DNA of 64,000 nt, taken from contig NZ_VAUA01000002.1 of the NCBI RefSeq assembly GCF_005771405.1, forward strand, positions 62,001-126,000. Direction: 5' to 3'. Origin of the DNA: Parasedimentitalea maritima. GTDB taxonomy: Bacteria; Pseudomonadota; Alphaproteobacteria; Rhodobacterales; Rhodobacteraceae. Below, in pieces: positions 1-7,922 of this stretch. Every line of letters begins with the position of its first letter. The first letter of the stretch is position 1. The notes under the pieces were generated by a model that ran no database searches, was not told the origin of the DNA, and saw only the letters and a list, made by a program, of their open reading frames with translations. The translations under genes were made by a program, and so were the position numbers.

Positions 1-755
1 CATTCTATCGCCTCGGCCCGTAAGGTATCAGCCTCAACACTCACGCCATAAGCCGTGCAATAGCCGTCGATCATCGCGAGGTATTCATCCTGATCACAGG
101 GATGGAAGCCCAACCACAAACCAAAACGATCTGACAGTGAGACCTTTTCCTCGACTGCCTCAGACGGGTTGATGGCGCTGGAGCGTTCGTTTTCGATCAT
201 GTCGCGCGGCATCAGGTGGCGACGGTTTGAGGTGGCATAGAACACCACGTTTTCTGGCCGCCCTTCGATGCCGCCGTCCAGCACCGCCTTCAGGCTTTTG
301 TAATGCTGGTCGTCATGGCTAAACGACAGGTCATCGCAAAACAGGATGAACCGTTGCGACGCGCTGCGCAGATGATGCAGCAATCGCGCCACCGAAGGCA
401 GGTCTTCGCGCTGCAGTTCCACCAGCTTCAGATCCGCGTGATCCTTCAACAGTGCCCCATGCACCGCCTTTACAAGGCTCGACTTACCCATGCCCCGCGC
501 GCCCCACAACAGGGCATTGTTGGCGCCATGCCCCCGGGCAAAACGCCGGGTGTTTTCCAGCAATGTATCGCGTGAGCGGTTTATGCCCACCAACAGATCC
601 AAATCCACCCGACTTATATCCGCCACAGGCTCCAGCCGCTCAGGCTCCACATGCCAGACAAAGGCCGTGGCCGCGTCAAAATCTGGTGCCGCGAGGGGCG
701 CTGGTGCCATCCGTTCCAAAGCTTCAGCAATGCGGGTGAGTGTGATCTGGTCCAT
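1..755 (-). CDS. DUF815-family AAA ATPase (partial, C-terminus outside window)
   Basis: Reading the minus strand from the ATG at 755 gives an open frame that runs off the left window edge with no stop, about 251 residues. A Walker A motif (GARGMGKSS) lies near residue 83 and a Walker B-like stretch (FILFCDDLSF) follows near residue 137; MPRDMIENERSS and LSDRFGLWLGF further on are characteristic of the DUF815 group of predicted AAA ATPases. These proteins are common in Alphaproteobacteria but their substrate is not established. The gene is divergent from the phzF-type gene. The first 16 or so codons are echoed by a decayed copy at 1811-1879. Family call is confident, function is not. Confidence 0.85.
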   Translation of the reverse strand, partial: MDQITLTRIAEALERMAPAPLAAPDFDAATAFVWHVEPERLEPVADISRVDLDLLVGINRSRDTLLENTRRFARGHGANNALLWGARGMGKSSLVKAVHGALLKDHADLKLVELQREDLPSVARLLHHLRSASQRFILFCDDLSFSHDDQHYKSLKAVLDGGIEGRPENVVFYATSNRRHLMPRDMIENERSSAINPSEAVEEKVSLSDRFGLWLGFHPCDQDEYLAMIDGYCTAYGVSVEADTLRAEAIE

Positions 756-925
756 CGGTGTCTCCGTCCTGTCTTGCCGCTGACAAAGCATGATATCGCC
801 AAAGCAACAAGGGCAAGATCCATGCTCCACATTAATTCAATTATTGTGATATATTCAATCATAAATATCAATTTTCCTTATGCAATGACTTCGAATAGAA
901 AGGACCCAACACAAAGGAGACCACA

Positions 926-1762
926 ATGAACCCGCAACGTATCGCAGCTTTTTCAAACGGCCAGGCAGGTGGAAACCCAGCTGGAGTTGTCATTCAGGAC
1001 CAATTGCCGGCCCCAAAAGAGATGCAGACCCTTGCACGTGAAATCGGCTATTCCGAAACCGTTTTTGCAGCCCCCATGGGCGACCAGTGGCAGGTCCGCT
1101 ATTATTCGCCCGAAGCTGAGGTCGCTTTTTGTGGCCACGCAACAATCGCCCTTGGGGTTGCTTTGGGGGAAGCTTATCAGGCAGGAACGTTCGATTTGCA
1201 GCTGTCACAGGGCAGTATTGCGGTTTCTGCCGCTGAAACTCAAAATGGCTGGACCGCCGAACTCAAGTCCCCCGAAACCTGGTCCAAGCCACTGGACACC
1301 GCGCTACTGGAGCAATTGAAATCGCTCTTTGGTCTGAGCGATGATCAACTTGATCCTCGCCTTCCCGCAACCCTGGGCTTTGCAGGCAACCAGCACGCCA
1401 TACTCGCCCTGCGCAACCGGGCTGACCTGAAAAACATGTCCTATGACTTCGACACGGGTCTCGCCCTGATGCAGGAACACGACCTGACAACAACCAGCCT
1501 GCTCTATGTTGAATCGGACACTGTTATTGTCTCTCGCAACGCCTTTGCCATTGGTGGCGTGGTAGAAGACCCAGCCACAGGCGCTGCAGCCGCCGCACTT
1601 GGTGGTGCATTGGTTGATCTCAACTGGCCCTCCTTGCAAGGTGGTGGCGCTTTTCAGATCCGACAGGGTGAGGACATGGGGCAGCCATCCATCCTGAATG
1701 TCACCGTGTCCGGTAAGTCAGGCGATAGCGTCCATGTCGCAGGCACCGCACGGAACATCTGA
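926..1762 (+). CDS. PhzF-family isomerase/epimerase-like protein
   Basis: 278 residues, the usual PhzF length. Seen in the sequence: the early GNPAGVV segment, the SETVF motif whose Glu44 corresponds to the catalytic acid of PhzF, CGHATIALG near residue 72, and DPATGAAAAALGG near residue 214. PhzF folds as two diaminopimelate-epimerase-like halves; phenazine PhzF isomerises a dihydro-hydroxyanthranilate, but most family members outside phenazine clusters have unknown substrates and no phenazine genes are present here. The start is supported by an AAAGGAG sequence about 7 bases before the ATG. The upstream gap (756-925) is AT-rich and shared with the divergent DUF815 gene. A damaged copy of the last 282 bases lies at 2954-3235. 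Confidence 0.85.
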   Translation: MNPQRIAAFSNGQAGGNPAGVVIQDQLPAPKEMQTLAREIGYSETVFAAPMGDQWQVRYYSPEAEVAFCGHATIALGVALGEAYQAGTFDLQLSQGSIAVSAAETQNGWTAELKSPETWSKPLDTALLEQLKSLFGLSDDQLDPRLPATLGFAGNQHAILALRNRADLKNMSYDFDTGLALMQEHDLTTTSLLYVESDTVIVSRNAFAIGGVVEDPATGAAAAALGGALVDLNWPSLQGGGAFQIRQGEDMGQPSILNVTVSGKSGDSVHVAGTARNI

Positions 1763-1810
1763 TCATCCAAGAAAGCCGGTCAATGTGGCAATGCCTTTCA
1801 AACCTGCACA

Positions 1811-1879
1811 TTAATCGGCTTCCAAAACCAACTTCTCCAGCGCACCAGAAATGCGGGTGAGTGCAGCCTGTTCCGTCAT
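1811..1879 (-). pseudogene. Remnant of a second DUF815 gene 5' end
   Basis: On the minus strand from an ATG at 1879 the sequence reads MTEQAALTRISGALEKL and then hits a TAA after 22 codons. This matches the first residues of the DUF815 gene at 755 (MDQITLTRIAEALERM), including an identical LTRI block and the nucleotide run ATGCGGGTGAGTG on the plus strand. Beyond its start codon, short matches to the DUF815/phzF intergenic region continue (GCTGAC-AAGC, CACATT-AT), so it looks like a copy of the divergent promoter side as well. The match is short and degenerate, so it is an inference that it comes from duplication of the neighbouring locus. Confidence 0.55.
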
Positions 1880-2032
1880 AACCTGTGGCTGACGAAGCCA
1901 ATTTCGGCGAGGGCGACAACAGACCGCACATTGATCCAGTACATGTACTGGGCGATCCCGACAAAATGGGACAGCGATGCTGGAAACAATCTATAGTCGG
2001 AGTTGAACGTTTTATTTCTAAGAGGCCAAACC

Positions 2033-2800
2033 ATGGCTCATTTTAAGTCCTATGTTATTTGCACGAGCCCACGAAGCGGCAGTACCCTACTATGCAAAAT
2101 GTTGGGCAACAAGGGAATCGCAGGAGTTCCGGGCTCACATTTTCACGAGCCGTCACTTTCCAAATGGCTTAGCGACTACGGCCTTGATCCTGACAACTAC
2201 AGCACCCAGCAAGAGACCCTGCAGGCGATTTTCGCATCCGCAGTTGAGCGTGGCAAAGGTGAAACCGATGTATTCGGCCTGCGCCTGCAACGGCATAGCT
2301 TTGCCTTTTTCATGCGTCAAATGGCCGTTCTCCTTCCTGAAACAACACTCGAAAAAGAGCGCATATCTTCCGCATTTGGAACAACGCTCTTCATACATCT
2401 CACGCGTGAGAACAAACTCGATCAGGCGATATCCTATGTGAAGGCCATGCAAACCGGGTTGTGGCACGCAGCGCCTGATGGAACTGAACTTGAACGCCTG
2501 TCAGAGCCAAAGGAAGCGAGCTACAATGCTCAGGCGATTTCAAAAATGCTCTCGGATTTCGTAATCATGGACAGTGATTGGAAAACTTGGTTTGACACAC
2601 AGCAAATAGAGCCCCTCAAAATCACCTACGAAGACCTATCGCATGACCCTCAAGCTGCGCTTGCGCGGGTTCTTGGGAGGCTCGGCTTGGGATTTAAACC
2701 AAGGACTGGCGATGATTTACCAGTCGCCAAACTGGCTGATGCAACGAACAAAGACTGGTCAGACCGATACCTTTCGGAGGTGTCAGAAATAGACAGCTGA
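2033..2800 (+). CDS. Stf0-type sulfotransferase family protein
   Basis: 255 residues from the ATG at 2033. The N-terminus reads YVICTSPRSGSTLLCKML, the 5'-phosphosulfate loop of PAPS-dependent sulfotransferases of the Stf0/NodH type, followed by GSHFHEP, the acceptor-side motif of the Stf0 group. The middle carries FIHLTRENKLDQAISYVKA, matching the 3'-phosphate binding R-x-N/D-x-xxQAIS region. Such enzymes transfer sulfate from PAPS to a sugar or lipid hydroxyl; the acceptor here is unknown. A TTG at 2003 is an alternative start but the ATG has an AGAGG eight bases upstream. The gene sits between decayed copies of its neighbours (1811-1879 and 2954-3235) and ends at a strong hairpin terminator. 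Confidence 0.85.
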   Translation: MAHFKSYVICTSPRSGSTLLCKMLGNKGIAGVPGSHFHEPSLSKWLSDYGLDPDNYSTQQETLQAIFASAVERGKGETDVFGLRLQRHSFAFFMRQMAVLLPETTLEKERISSAFGTTLFIHLTRENKLDQAISYVKAMQTGLWHAAPDGTELERLSEPKEASYNAQAISKMLSDFVIMDSDWKTWFDTQQIEPLKITYEDLSHDPQAALARVLGRLGLGFKPRTGDDLPVAKLADATNKDWSDRYLSEVSEIDS

Positions 2801-2844
2801 ACACCGCCATCGAGCTGTTTCTCAAAGACAACCAAACAAAAAGG

Positions 2845-2866
2845 GGCGCGCTATCTCTGGCGCGCC
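2845..2866 (+). terminator. Rho-independent terminator after the sulfotransferase gene
   Basis: GGCGCGC at 2845-2851 pairs with GCGCGCC at 2860-2866 around an 8-base loop, followed by TTTCCAAATTCTTT. It is 45 bases after the stop codon. The stem and loop closely resemble the hairpin at 4002-4029. Confidence 0.75.
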
Positions 2867-2953
2867 TTTCCAAATTCTTTGCACAAAGTCACAGTCGCCT
2901 TTTTGTCGTTTTTAAATTAGATCTGACTTGGGACAAGATGATAGTGAAACCAT

Positions 2954-3235
2954 GACCTGACAACAAACAGCCTGCTCTATGTTGAATCGGACACTGTAAT
3001 CGTCTCTCGCAACGCCTTTGCCATTGGTGGCGTGGTAGAAGGCCCAGCCACAGCTGCTACAGCCGCCGCACTTGGTGGTGCATTGGTTGATCTCAACTGG
3101 CCCACCTTGCAGGGTGGAGGCATCTTTCAGATCCGACTGGGTGAGGACATGGGGCTGCCCTCCACTCTAAATGTCACCATGTCCGGTTAGTCAGGCGATA
3201 GCCTCCATGTCGCAGGCACTGCACGGAACATCTGA
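2954..3235 (+). pseudogene. Truncated, mutated copy of the phzF-type gene 3' end
   Basis: These 282 bases align without any gap to 1481-1762, the last 94 codons of the PhzF-family gene, with about 23 mismatches counted by eye (roughly 92 percent identity), and end at the same TGA. The copy has no start region. It carries an in-frame TAG at 3188-3190 where the intact gene has AAG, and the conserved DPATG motif has become GPATA. The 5' two-thirds of the gene are missing; the space before it holds the sulfotransferase gene. It is therefore a non-functional partial duplication rather than a gene. Confidence 0.9.
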
Positions 3236-3290
3236 TCTGTGTCTCAATGGAAGCCGACTAGGATGACCAAGTCAGGCAAAACTGATGAGC

Positions 3291-3923
3291 TCAACTACGG
3301 CTTCCGAAAACCAACCGGTCTAGTTCTTCCTGACTAAGCCCACCCTGATCCGACGTAACAGTGAGTATCCCATGCTTTGAAACACGATGTCTCGGGATAC
3401 GCATGTTCCACGGGCTCGACCCGCGGCGAACACGCCCCACCGCATCAAAATGCGCACCACCACAGAGGCAAAACCATCCGCCATAGTCCCCAGCGTCAGC
3501 CAATGGAACACAGAACCCTCGCGGGCATTTGCCCCAAAGAACCGTAAAAACTCCGTTGAATGACACTGTCCTATTTTCAAAACTAGCAGGTGAGCCCTCA
3601 ACCATATTTGCGTTTTGCGCCAGACCGTCAGGGAGTTTGCCAACATCATATGTTGCATCTATTGTGACCTGTTCTTTTGTTAGGTGCTTTAGAAAAATGA
3701 GCTTTCGATCAAACCGAAGTGTACGATATTCACCAACAGGAACTTCACTCAGATCAATCTGCAACTCCGGCGCAGCCACAATCTCGGCACTGGGTGCCAA
3801 GGTTCGACCAAGTCCCCAAATGCCAGCCCCAACCGTAACCGCTCCCATGCCGCAGGTTGCCATCGTTAGGAAATCTCTCCGGCTGGGCTGCGAAGTCGTG
3901 CCCGTTTTGTCATCAGGTATCAT
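3291..3923 (-). CDS. Rieske-like protein (PetA paralogue) lacking both histidine ligands
   Basis: 210 residues from the ATG at 3923; a TTG at 3950 would add nine residues. The N-terminus has a twin-arginine motif (SRRDFLTMA, Arg15-Arg16) and a hydrophobic segment to about residue 37, as in the Rieske subunit of cytochrome bc1. The C-terminal half follows the Rieske fold closely: LWGKCPRGFCVP and GDYGGWFCLCGGAHFD, then GRVRRG and a PxNxxIP-like segment. The canonical boxes are CTHLGC and CPCHGS; here both cluster histidines are replaced (Arg135 and Gly155) while all four cysteines (133, 138, 152, 154) remain. It cannot bind a normal 2Fe-2S Rieske cluster. It lies downstream of tatC on the same strand, separated by a terminator. 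A true bc1 subunit is very unlikely; role unknown. Confidence 0.8.
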   Translation of the reverse strand: MIPDDKTGTTSQPSRRDFLTMATCGMGAVTVGAGIWGLGRTLAPSAEIVAAPELQIDLSEVPVGEYRTLRFDRKLIFLKHLTKEQVTIDATYDVGKLPDGLAQNANMVEGSPASFENRTVSFNGVFTVLWGKCPRGFCVPLADAGDYGGWFCLCGGAHFDAVGRVRRGSSPWNMRIPRHRVSKHGILTVTSDQGGLSQEELDRLVFGSRS

Positions 3924-4001
3924 AGCCCAAGGGTAGAACCAGACCGCCAAGCATTCAACCTACACATGGTCGCACCTGCACCATCACACAGGACAATCAA
4001 A

Positions 4002-4029
4002 AAAGGCGCGCCATCTCTGGCGCGCCTTT
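4002..4029 (-). terminator. Bidirectional hairpin terminator of the tatABC operon
   Basis: AAAGGCGCGCC (4002-4012) pairs perfectly with GGCGCGCCTTT (4019-4029) across a 6-base loop. Read on the minus strand it follows the tatC stop codon by 18 bases and runs into a T-tract; it separates tatC from the Rieske-like gene. Confidence 0.85.
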
Positions 4030-4047
4030 ATTCAGTTAGCCTCAGAC

Positions 4048-4974
4048 CTATTTGTCTTTACTGTCGTCAACCTCGTCGTCCTCATCGAACTCAGCCAACA
4101 TTGGATCATCAAAGTGAGGCTCAGCATCAGCTGGATCCATGTCGTCCTCGTCGTCATAGAACCCTTCGGCCCGTAACTTGGCCTCACGTTTTACTTCGAC
4201 ACGGCCCACCAGGAAGATCGAGACTTCGTACAGGCCATAGACCACCACAAACAGGATCACCTGAGTGATCACATCCGGCGGTGTCACCAGCGCAGCCAGC
4301 AACAGGATTGCAACAACAGCGTATTTACGAACCGATTTCAGCCCCTCGGCACTGACCAGTCCAACCTTACCCATCAGCGTCAGCAGAACCGGCAACTGGA
4401 AGCACATGCCAAAGGCCACGATGAACTTGATCGTTAGGTTCAGATATTCCTGGGCCGAGCCCTGAAATACCACGCTCAATGGTGCCGCGGTCGCATCCGG
4501 AACAGCCTCTCCGCCGGATCCAAACTGCTGGAAACCAAGGAAGAACTCATAGGCCAGCGGCGTCACAACGTAAAAGGCAAAGCTGGCACCCAGTGCAAAC
4601 ATGAAAGGTGACGCCAACAGGAACGGCAGAAACGCGCCTTTCTCGTTTTTATACAGTCCCGGCGCCACAAATCGCCAAACCTGCATCGCCAAATAGGGGA
4701 ACGACAGGATCAATCCCCCCAGCAGCGACACTTTGATCGCAACGAAAAAGCCCTCTTGCGGCGAGATAAAGATCAGGTCGCAGTCCTGCCCCCGATCCGC
4801 CAGCACCTGACACAGAGGATTGGTCAGAAAATTGAAAATCGGTGTCGCCACAGTAAAGCAGATGATCATACCGATCAAAAATGCCACCACCATGTGGATC
4901 AACCGATTACGAAGCTCAGCCAGATGCTCGATCAGCGGGGCTGAGCTGTCTTCGATCTCTTCAGTCTGGCTCAT
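4048..4974 (-). CDS. tatC: Sec-independent protein translocase subunit TatC
   Basis: 308 residues with six predicted membrane segments. It opens with the TatC signature region ([16 protein letters not shown]) and has the FISPQEGFF-type segment near residue 70 and PFEAL-region equivalents in the later helices. TatC forms the twin-arginine recognition site of the Tat pathway, exporting folded, often cofactor-bearing proteins across the inner membrane with TatA and TatB. The last 50 or so residues form a very acidic tail (many Asp/Glu), longer than in the E. coli protein of about 258 residues. The start codon overlaps the tatB stop (ATGA). Candidate clients in the window are the neighbouring Rieske-like protein and the amine oxidase at 9223. 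Confidence 0.96.
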   Translation of the reverse strand: MSQTEEIEDSSAPLIEHLAELRNRLIHMVVAFLIGMIICFTVATPIFNFLTNPLCQVLADRGQDCDLIFISPQEGFFVAIKVSLLGGLILSFPYLAMQVWRFVAPGLYKNEKGAFLPFLLASPFMFALGASFAFYVVTPLAYEFFLGFQQFGSGGEAVPDATAAPLSVVFQGSAQEYLNLTIKFIVAFGMCFQLPVLLTLMGKVGLVSAEGLKSVRKYAVVAILLLAALVTPPDVITQVILFVVVYGLYEVSIFLVGRVEVKREAKLRAEGFYDDEDDMDPADAEPHFDDPMLAEFDEDDEVDDSKDK

Positions 4975-5456
4975 GATTTACTCTCATCGTCACTCTTCAG
5001 CGCCGCCTCGGCTTCTTCTGCCTTGGCCAGCGCCTCAGCAGCTTCACGGGCCTTGCGCTCTGCTGCCGTGCGCGCTGTGGCCGCCTGGATCTTCTTGGCA
5101 TCCTCAGCACGTTCAGCAGCCAGTTTCCCGGTTTCACTGTCAGGGTCGAATTTATCCAAATCCGGTCCCTTGCCGGTGAAATCCATACTCTTGGCCATGT
5201 CCTGGGCTGCATCACGCACCCCATCCATCGCTGATCCAACCGGATTGGTGGCCGTCTTTAGCCCCTTGGCAACATCCTTGATGCCGGACTGGTCTGCGGC
5301 ATCGTTCATAGCACTGCTAAATTCGCGCGCCATGCCCTTGGCCTTTCCGACAAACCGCCCAACTGTACGAAACATCACCGGCAGGTCCTTGGGGCCAACC
5401 ACAATCAGTGCAACAACACCGACCACCAGCATTTCGGTCCAACCCAAATCGAACAT
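4971..5456 (-). CDS. tatB: Sec-independent protein translocase subunit TatB
   Basis: 161 residues. A short N-terminal membrane helix ([26 protein letters not shown]) is followed by an amphipathic helix and a charged, Ala/Lys/Glu-rich cytoplasmic tail predicted to be helical. The FDLGWTE start and VGPKDLP turn are typical of TatB rather than TatA. TatB pairs with TatC to bind signal peptides. It lies 6 bases after tatA and overlaps tatC by 4 bases, so the three are one operon. Confidence 0.95.
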   Translation of the reverse strand: MFDLGWTEMLVVGVVALIVVGPKDLPVMFRTVGRFVGKAKGMAREFSSAMNDAADQSGIKDVAKGLKTATNPVGSAMDGVRDAAQDMAKSMDFTGKGPDLDKFDPDSETGKLAAERAEDAKKIQAATARTAAERKAREAAEALAKAEEAEAALKSDDESKS

Positions 5457-5462
5457 AGCGGA

Positions 5463-5678
5463 TTACGCCTTGTCTTTGTCAGTTTCAGGCGTGACATCCG
5501 TGGCAGTCTCAGCCGCATTTTCTTCCAACTCCTTAGCGCCTTCATTGATGCCTTTTTTGAACGATGTGATTCCTTTGCCCACTTCACCCATCAACGAGCT
5601 GATTTTACCACGGCCAAACAGGACCAGAACCACAACAGCGATCAGCAGCAGGCCAGGAAGGCCAATATTGTTCAACAT
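5463..5678 (-). CDS. tatA: Sec-independent protein translocase subunit TatA
   Basis: 71 residues from the ATG at 5678, chosen over an upstream in-frame start because AAAGGAG lies about 8 bases before it. It has one N-terminal helix ([22 protein letters not shown]), the [16 protein letters not shown] hinge and amphipathic helix, and an acidic C-terminal tail. TatA oligomerises to form the Tat conduit once a substrate is bound to TatBC. First gene of tatABC; the promoter must lie in the 219-base gap shared with the divergent gene at 5898. Confidence 0.95.
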   Translation of the reverse strand: MLNNIGLPGLLLIAVVVLVLFGRGKISSLMGEVGKGITSFKKGINEGAKELEENAAETATDVTPETDKDKA

Positions 5679-5829
5679 GAGAATGTCTCCTTTAGTTTCG
5701 GCGCCCATCCGCGCCGTATATTCGTTTCACTAGTGGTTCTACGCCTGCCGATGTTTGATCGAAAGCAACAACGCCGGACTGACAGGCCATTCCGAGCTGA
5801 TATTGCATTTTTTTCAGCAAGCCGAACCT

Positions 5830-5853
5830 CAACTGACAGGTTTATGTCAGTTG
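5830..5853. promoter_or_regulatory. Perfect 9-bp inverted repeat, putative operator of the WYL regulator
   Basis: CAACTGACA at 5830-5838 and TGTCAGTTG at 5845-5853 are exact reverse complements with a 6-base spacer, in the intergenic region 45 bases upstream of the small barrel protein that precedes the WYL-family regulator. The spacing and position suit a dimeric repressor site. That the WYL regulator at 6240 binds it is inference from proximity. Confidence 0.6.
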
Positions 5854-5897
5854 CCCCCTGCTAGGTCCAGAGCGTCAACACACATAGGAGATGACAA

Positions 5898-6206
5898 ATG
5901 AAAAATGTAGTTGCTGAGATTGTAACTTTTGCCCTGATCGACGGCATCACCAACGAATCCTTTGTAGAGATCAGCAAGGGCACCGAGGCCTTTTGCCGTG
6001 CACAGCCCGGCTTTGTCCACCGTCAACTCAGCCGTGGCGAAGATGGCCGCTGGACCGACTATGTGGTCTGGGAAACCATGGAGAACGCTAAGTCCGCAGC
6101 CGCTGCCTTTATGGCAGATGGATGCACCGCCGAGCTGATGAAGTCCATCGTTCCAGACAGCGCCAACATGCGCCACGAAGACGTGCTGTGGGACATGGCC
6201 GCTTGA
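5898..6206 (+). CDS. Small dimeric alpha/beta-barrel (ABM-like) protein
   Basis: 102 residues. The pattern of an N-terminal strand (AEIVTFALIDG), a helix rich in Glu/Ala around EISKGTEAFC, the QPGFVHRQLSR segment and a DYVVWETMENAKSAAAAF region fits the antibiotic-biosynthesis-monooxygenase / ferredoxin-like barrel superfamily, where PGF is a recurrent motif. The substrate is unknown and some members are not enzymes. TAGGAG lies 8 bases before the ATG. It is 33 bases upstream of a WYL-type regulator on the same strand and downstream of a strong inverted repeat, so the pair is probably co-transcribed and autoregulated. Confidence 0.7.
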   Translation: MKNVVAEIVTFALIDGITNESFVEISKGTEAFCRAQPGFVHRQLSRGEDGRWTDYVVWETMENAKSAAAAFMADGCTAELMKSIVPDSANMRHEDVLWDMAA

Positions 6207-6239
6207 CGAGACAGGTCGGGACGGGACAAGGGTACTCCC

Positions 6240-6905
6240 ATGCGACGTTCCGACCGCCTCTTTGATATCATCCAGATCCTGCGCGACGGCAAATTGCATC
6301 GCGCCCAGGACATCGCGGACCGACTGGAAGTGTCGGTCCGCACCATCTACCGCGACATGGACACATTGGTGGCCTCTGGTGTCCCCGTCGAGGGTGAGCG
6401 CGGCGTCGGCTATATGGTGCGCGAGGCGATCACCCTGCCCCCCGTCACCCTAACCGCCGCAGAACTTGAGGCGCTCAACCTCGGCATGGCCATTGTCGCC
6501 GAAGCCGCCGACGATGATCTGAAGGCCGCCGCCCTGTCACTGGCTGACAAAATCGACGCTGTTCTGCCGACCGGCACCATTGCCGAGGCAGATGCCTGGA
6601 AATTCGCAGTCTACCCCTTTTCCAATGCCACCCTTGGCTTTACCCACATGCCCGCGCTGCGTGCTGCCATCAAGGCGCGTCAGAAACTTCACCTCGACTA
6701 CAGACGCATCGACGGGGTGCTAACCGCCCGGACTATCAGACCGCTGCATATGGAGTATTGGGGCCGGGTTTGGACCCTCACGGCCTGGTGCGAAACACGC
6801 GACGATTTCCGCGTATTCCGCGTTGATCTGATAGAACAAGCCACCGCCCTGCCCGAGCTGTTTGTCGATGAGCCGGGAAAGCGGTTGGAAGATTATCAGA
6901 GCTAA
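6240..6905 (+). CDS. YafY/DeoR-type transcriptional regulator with WYL domain
   Basis: 221 residues. The first 55 residues are a winged helix of the HTH_11 type (RRSDRLFDIIQILRDG, then SVRTIYRDMDTL as the recognition helix). The C-terminal half contains a WYL-type domain (LDYRRIDG, RPLHMEYWGRVWTLTAWC, DFRVFRVDLI), which in this family senses a ligand. Such regulators usually control an adjacent gene; here the partner is the small barrel protein 33 bases upstream. An AAGGG lies about 8 bases before the ATG. Ligand and sense of regulation are unknown. Confidence 0.88.
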   Translation: MRRSDRLFDIIQILRDGKLHRAQDIADRLEVSVRTIYRDMDTLVASGVPVEGERGVGYMVREAITLPPVTLTAAELEALNLGMAIVAEAADDDLKAAALSLADKIDAVLPTGTIAEADAWKFAVYPFSNATLGFTHMPALRAAIKARQKLHLDYRRIDGVLTARTIRPLHMEYWGRVWTLTAWCETRDDFRVFRVDLIEQATALPELFVDEPGKRLEDYQS

Positions 6906-7001
6906 GAAGTGGTAGCTGTGCAGACGGATCAGATCTCTCCGAGTACCTAGCTTCAGATCGTTTCGGGCCGAGTGAAGCACCCGGCCCGGCTGTTAGATGA
7001 G

Positions 7002-7901
7002 CTATGCAATCTGTTTTGCATCGGCCCAGGTTTTGATGTGATCTGCGATAGTTGAGAGCTTAACACCAAAGGTTGCTTCAACGGTATTGGTGTCGATTGC
7101 CATATCGTCGTTGCCCATTTTCGCAAGCGCGCCATACAAATCGATCAAAGCAAATGCAACACCCGGATTTCCGAGTACATCGCTAACACGTTGACCAAAG
7201 TCAGCAGGAGAAAGCGGGGCATATTGTACCGTCTTACCAGCCCATTCCGAGAGTTGCGTAGCCAGTTCATCACCAGTTACAGCCTCAGGGGTCCCGATTT
7301 CGTAGCTTTTACCTGCCAAATCGGGGCGTGAAAGCGCTGCAACGGCAACCCTTGCTTGGTCTTGGTGCGACGTCCACGTGACTTTCATATCTTCTGGCAG
7401 CGGTGGGTAGTCCAATATGCCTTCGCTTCGCAGACGTGGGACAAACAAATCCGGCACCAAATTTTCTAAGTAGATGGTGGGTTGCAGCACAATCGAAGGG
7501 ATGCCGCTTGCAAGAACCGCCTGCATGCCACCGGTTGCTCCATCAATCATCATCGAAGACGGGTATCGCGAACCGGATGTTGCGCCAGTGGTGTATACCA
7601 GCAAAGGCAAGGAAACACGGTGAGCGGCGCCAAATAGAGCTTTCATCCAATTGGCCGGGTCTTCCGGGGACTGAGGCATTGGCAGGTGGACAAATGCGGC
7701 ATCGACACCATCCAATACCTTCGCAATGGCCTCCTCGTCATCCAATGTGGCAGCAAAGGCCTGTGCCTCTGGGTGCAGTTTAGAGATTTTTGAGATATCT
7801 CGTGCGACGGCTCGTACGGTCATCCCTTTGGCAAGGGCTTCACGTACAACAGGTGCGCCCTGCGCTCCGGTGGCTCCAAAAATCGCGACAGTCTGGTTCA
7901 T
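7002..7901 (-). CDS. NmrA-family NAD(P)-binding protein
   Basis: 299 residues with an N-terminal Rossmann fold motif (VAIFGATGAQGAPVVREAL) and the NmrA-type pattern of a short-chain-reductase-like fold lacking the classical YxxxK pair; FVHLPMPQ and YTTGATSG lie in the middle. NmrA-like proteins range from NADP sensors to NAD(P)H:quinone reductases such as the QdoR/QorB group. It is divergent from an HxlR regulator with only 56 bases between the start codons, the usual layout for HxlR-controlled oxidoreductases that answer to electrophiles or disulfide stress. GGAGAAC precedes the ATG. A quinone or aldehyde substrate is inference only. Confidence 0.8.
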   Translation of the reverse strand: MNQTVAIFGATGAQGAPVVREALAKGMTVRAVARDISKISKLHPEAQAFAATLDDEEAIAKVLDGVDAAFVHLPMPQSPEDPANWMKALFGAAHRVSLPLLVYTTGATSGSRYPSSMMIDGATGGMQAVLASGIPSIVLQPTIYLENLVPDLFVPRLRSEGILDYPPLPEDMKVTWTSHQDQARVAVAALSRPDLAGKSYEIGTPEAVTGDELATQLSEWAGKTVQYAPLSPADFGQRVSDVLGNPGVAFALIDLYGALAKMGNDDMAIDTNTVEATFGVKLSTIADHIKTWADAKQIA

Positions 7902-7922
7902 TGTGGTTCTCCATGGTATTAA

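Noticed and set aside
303-783. Several short plus-strand frames at the window start
   Set aside because: They lie opposite the DUF815 ATPase, whose Walker motifs and reading frame are clear.
5023-5733. 236-residue plus-strand open frame across tatA and tatB
   Set aside because: Antisense to tatB and tatA; Ser/Ala-rich shadow composition.
6964-6988. CGGGCC/GGCCCG hairpin downstream of the NmrA-type gene
   Set aside because: Six-pair stem with a 13-base loop and no clear T-tract; could be a terminator but not supported enough to list as a feature.
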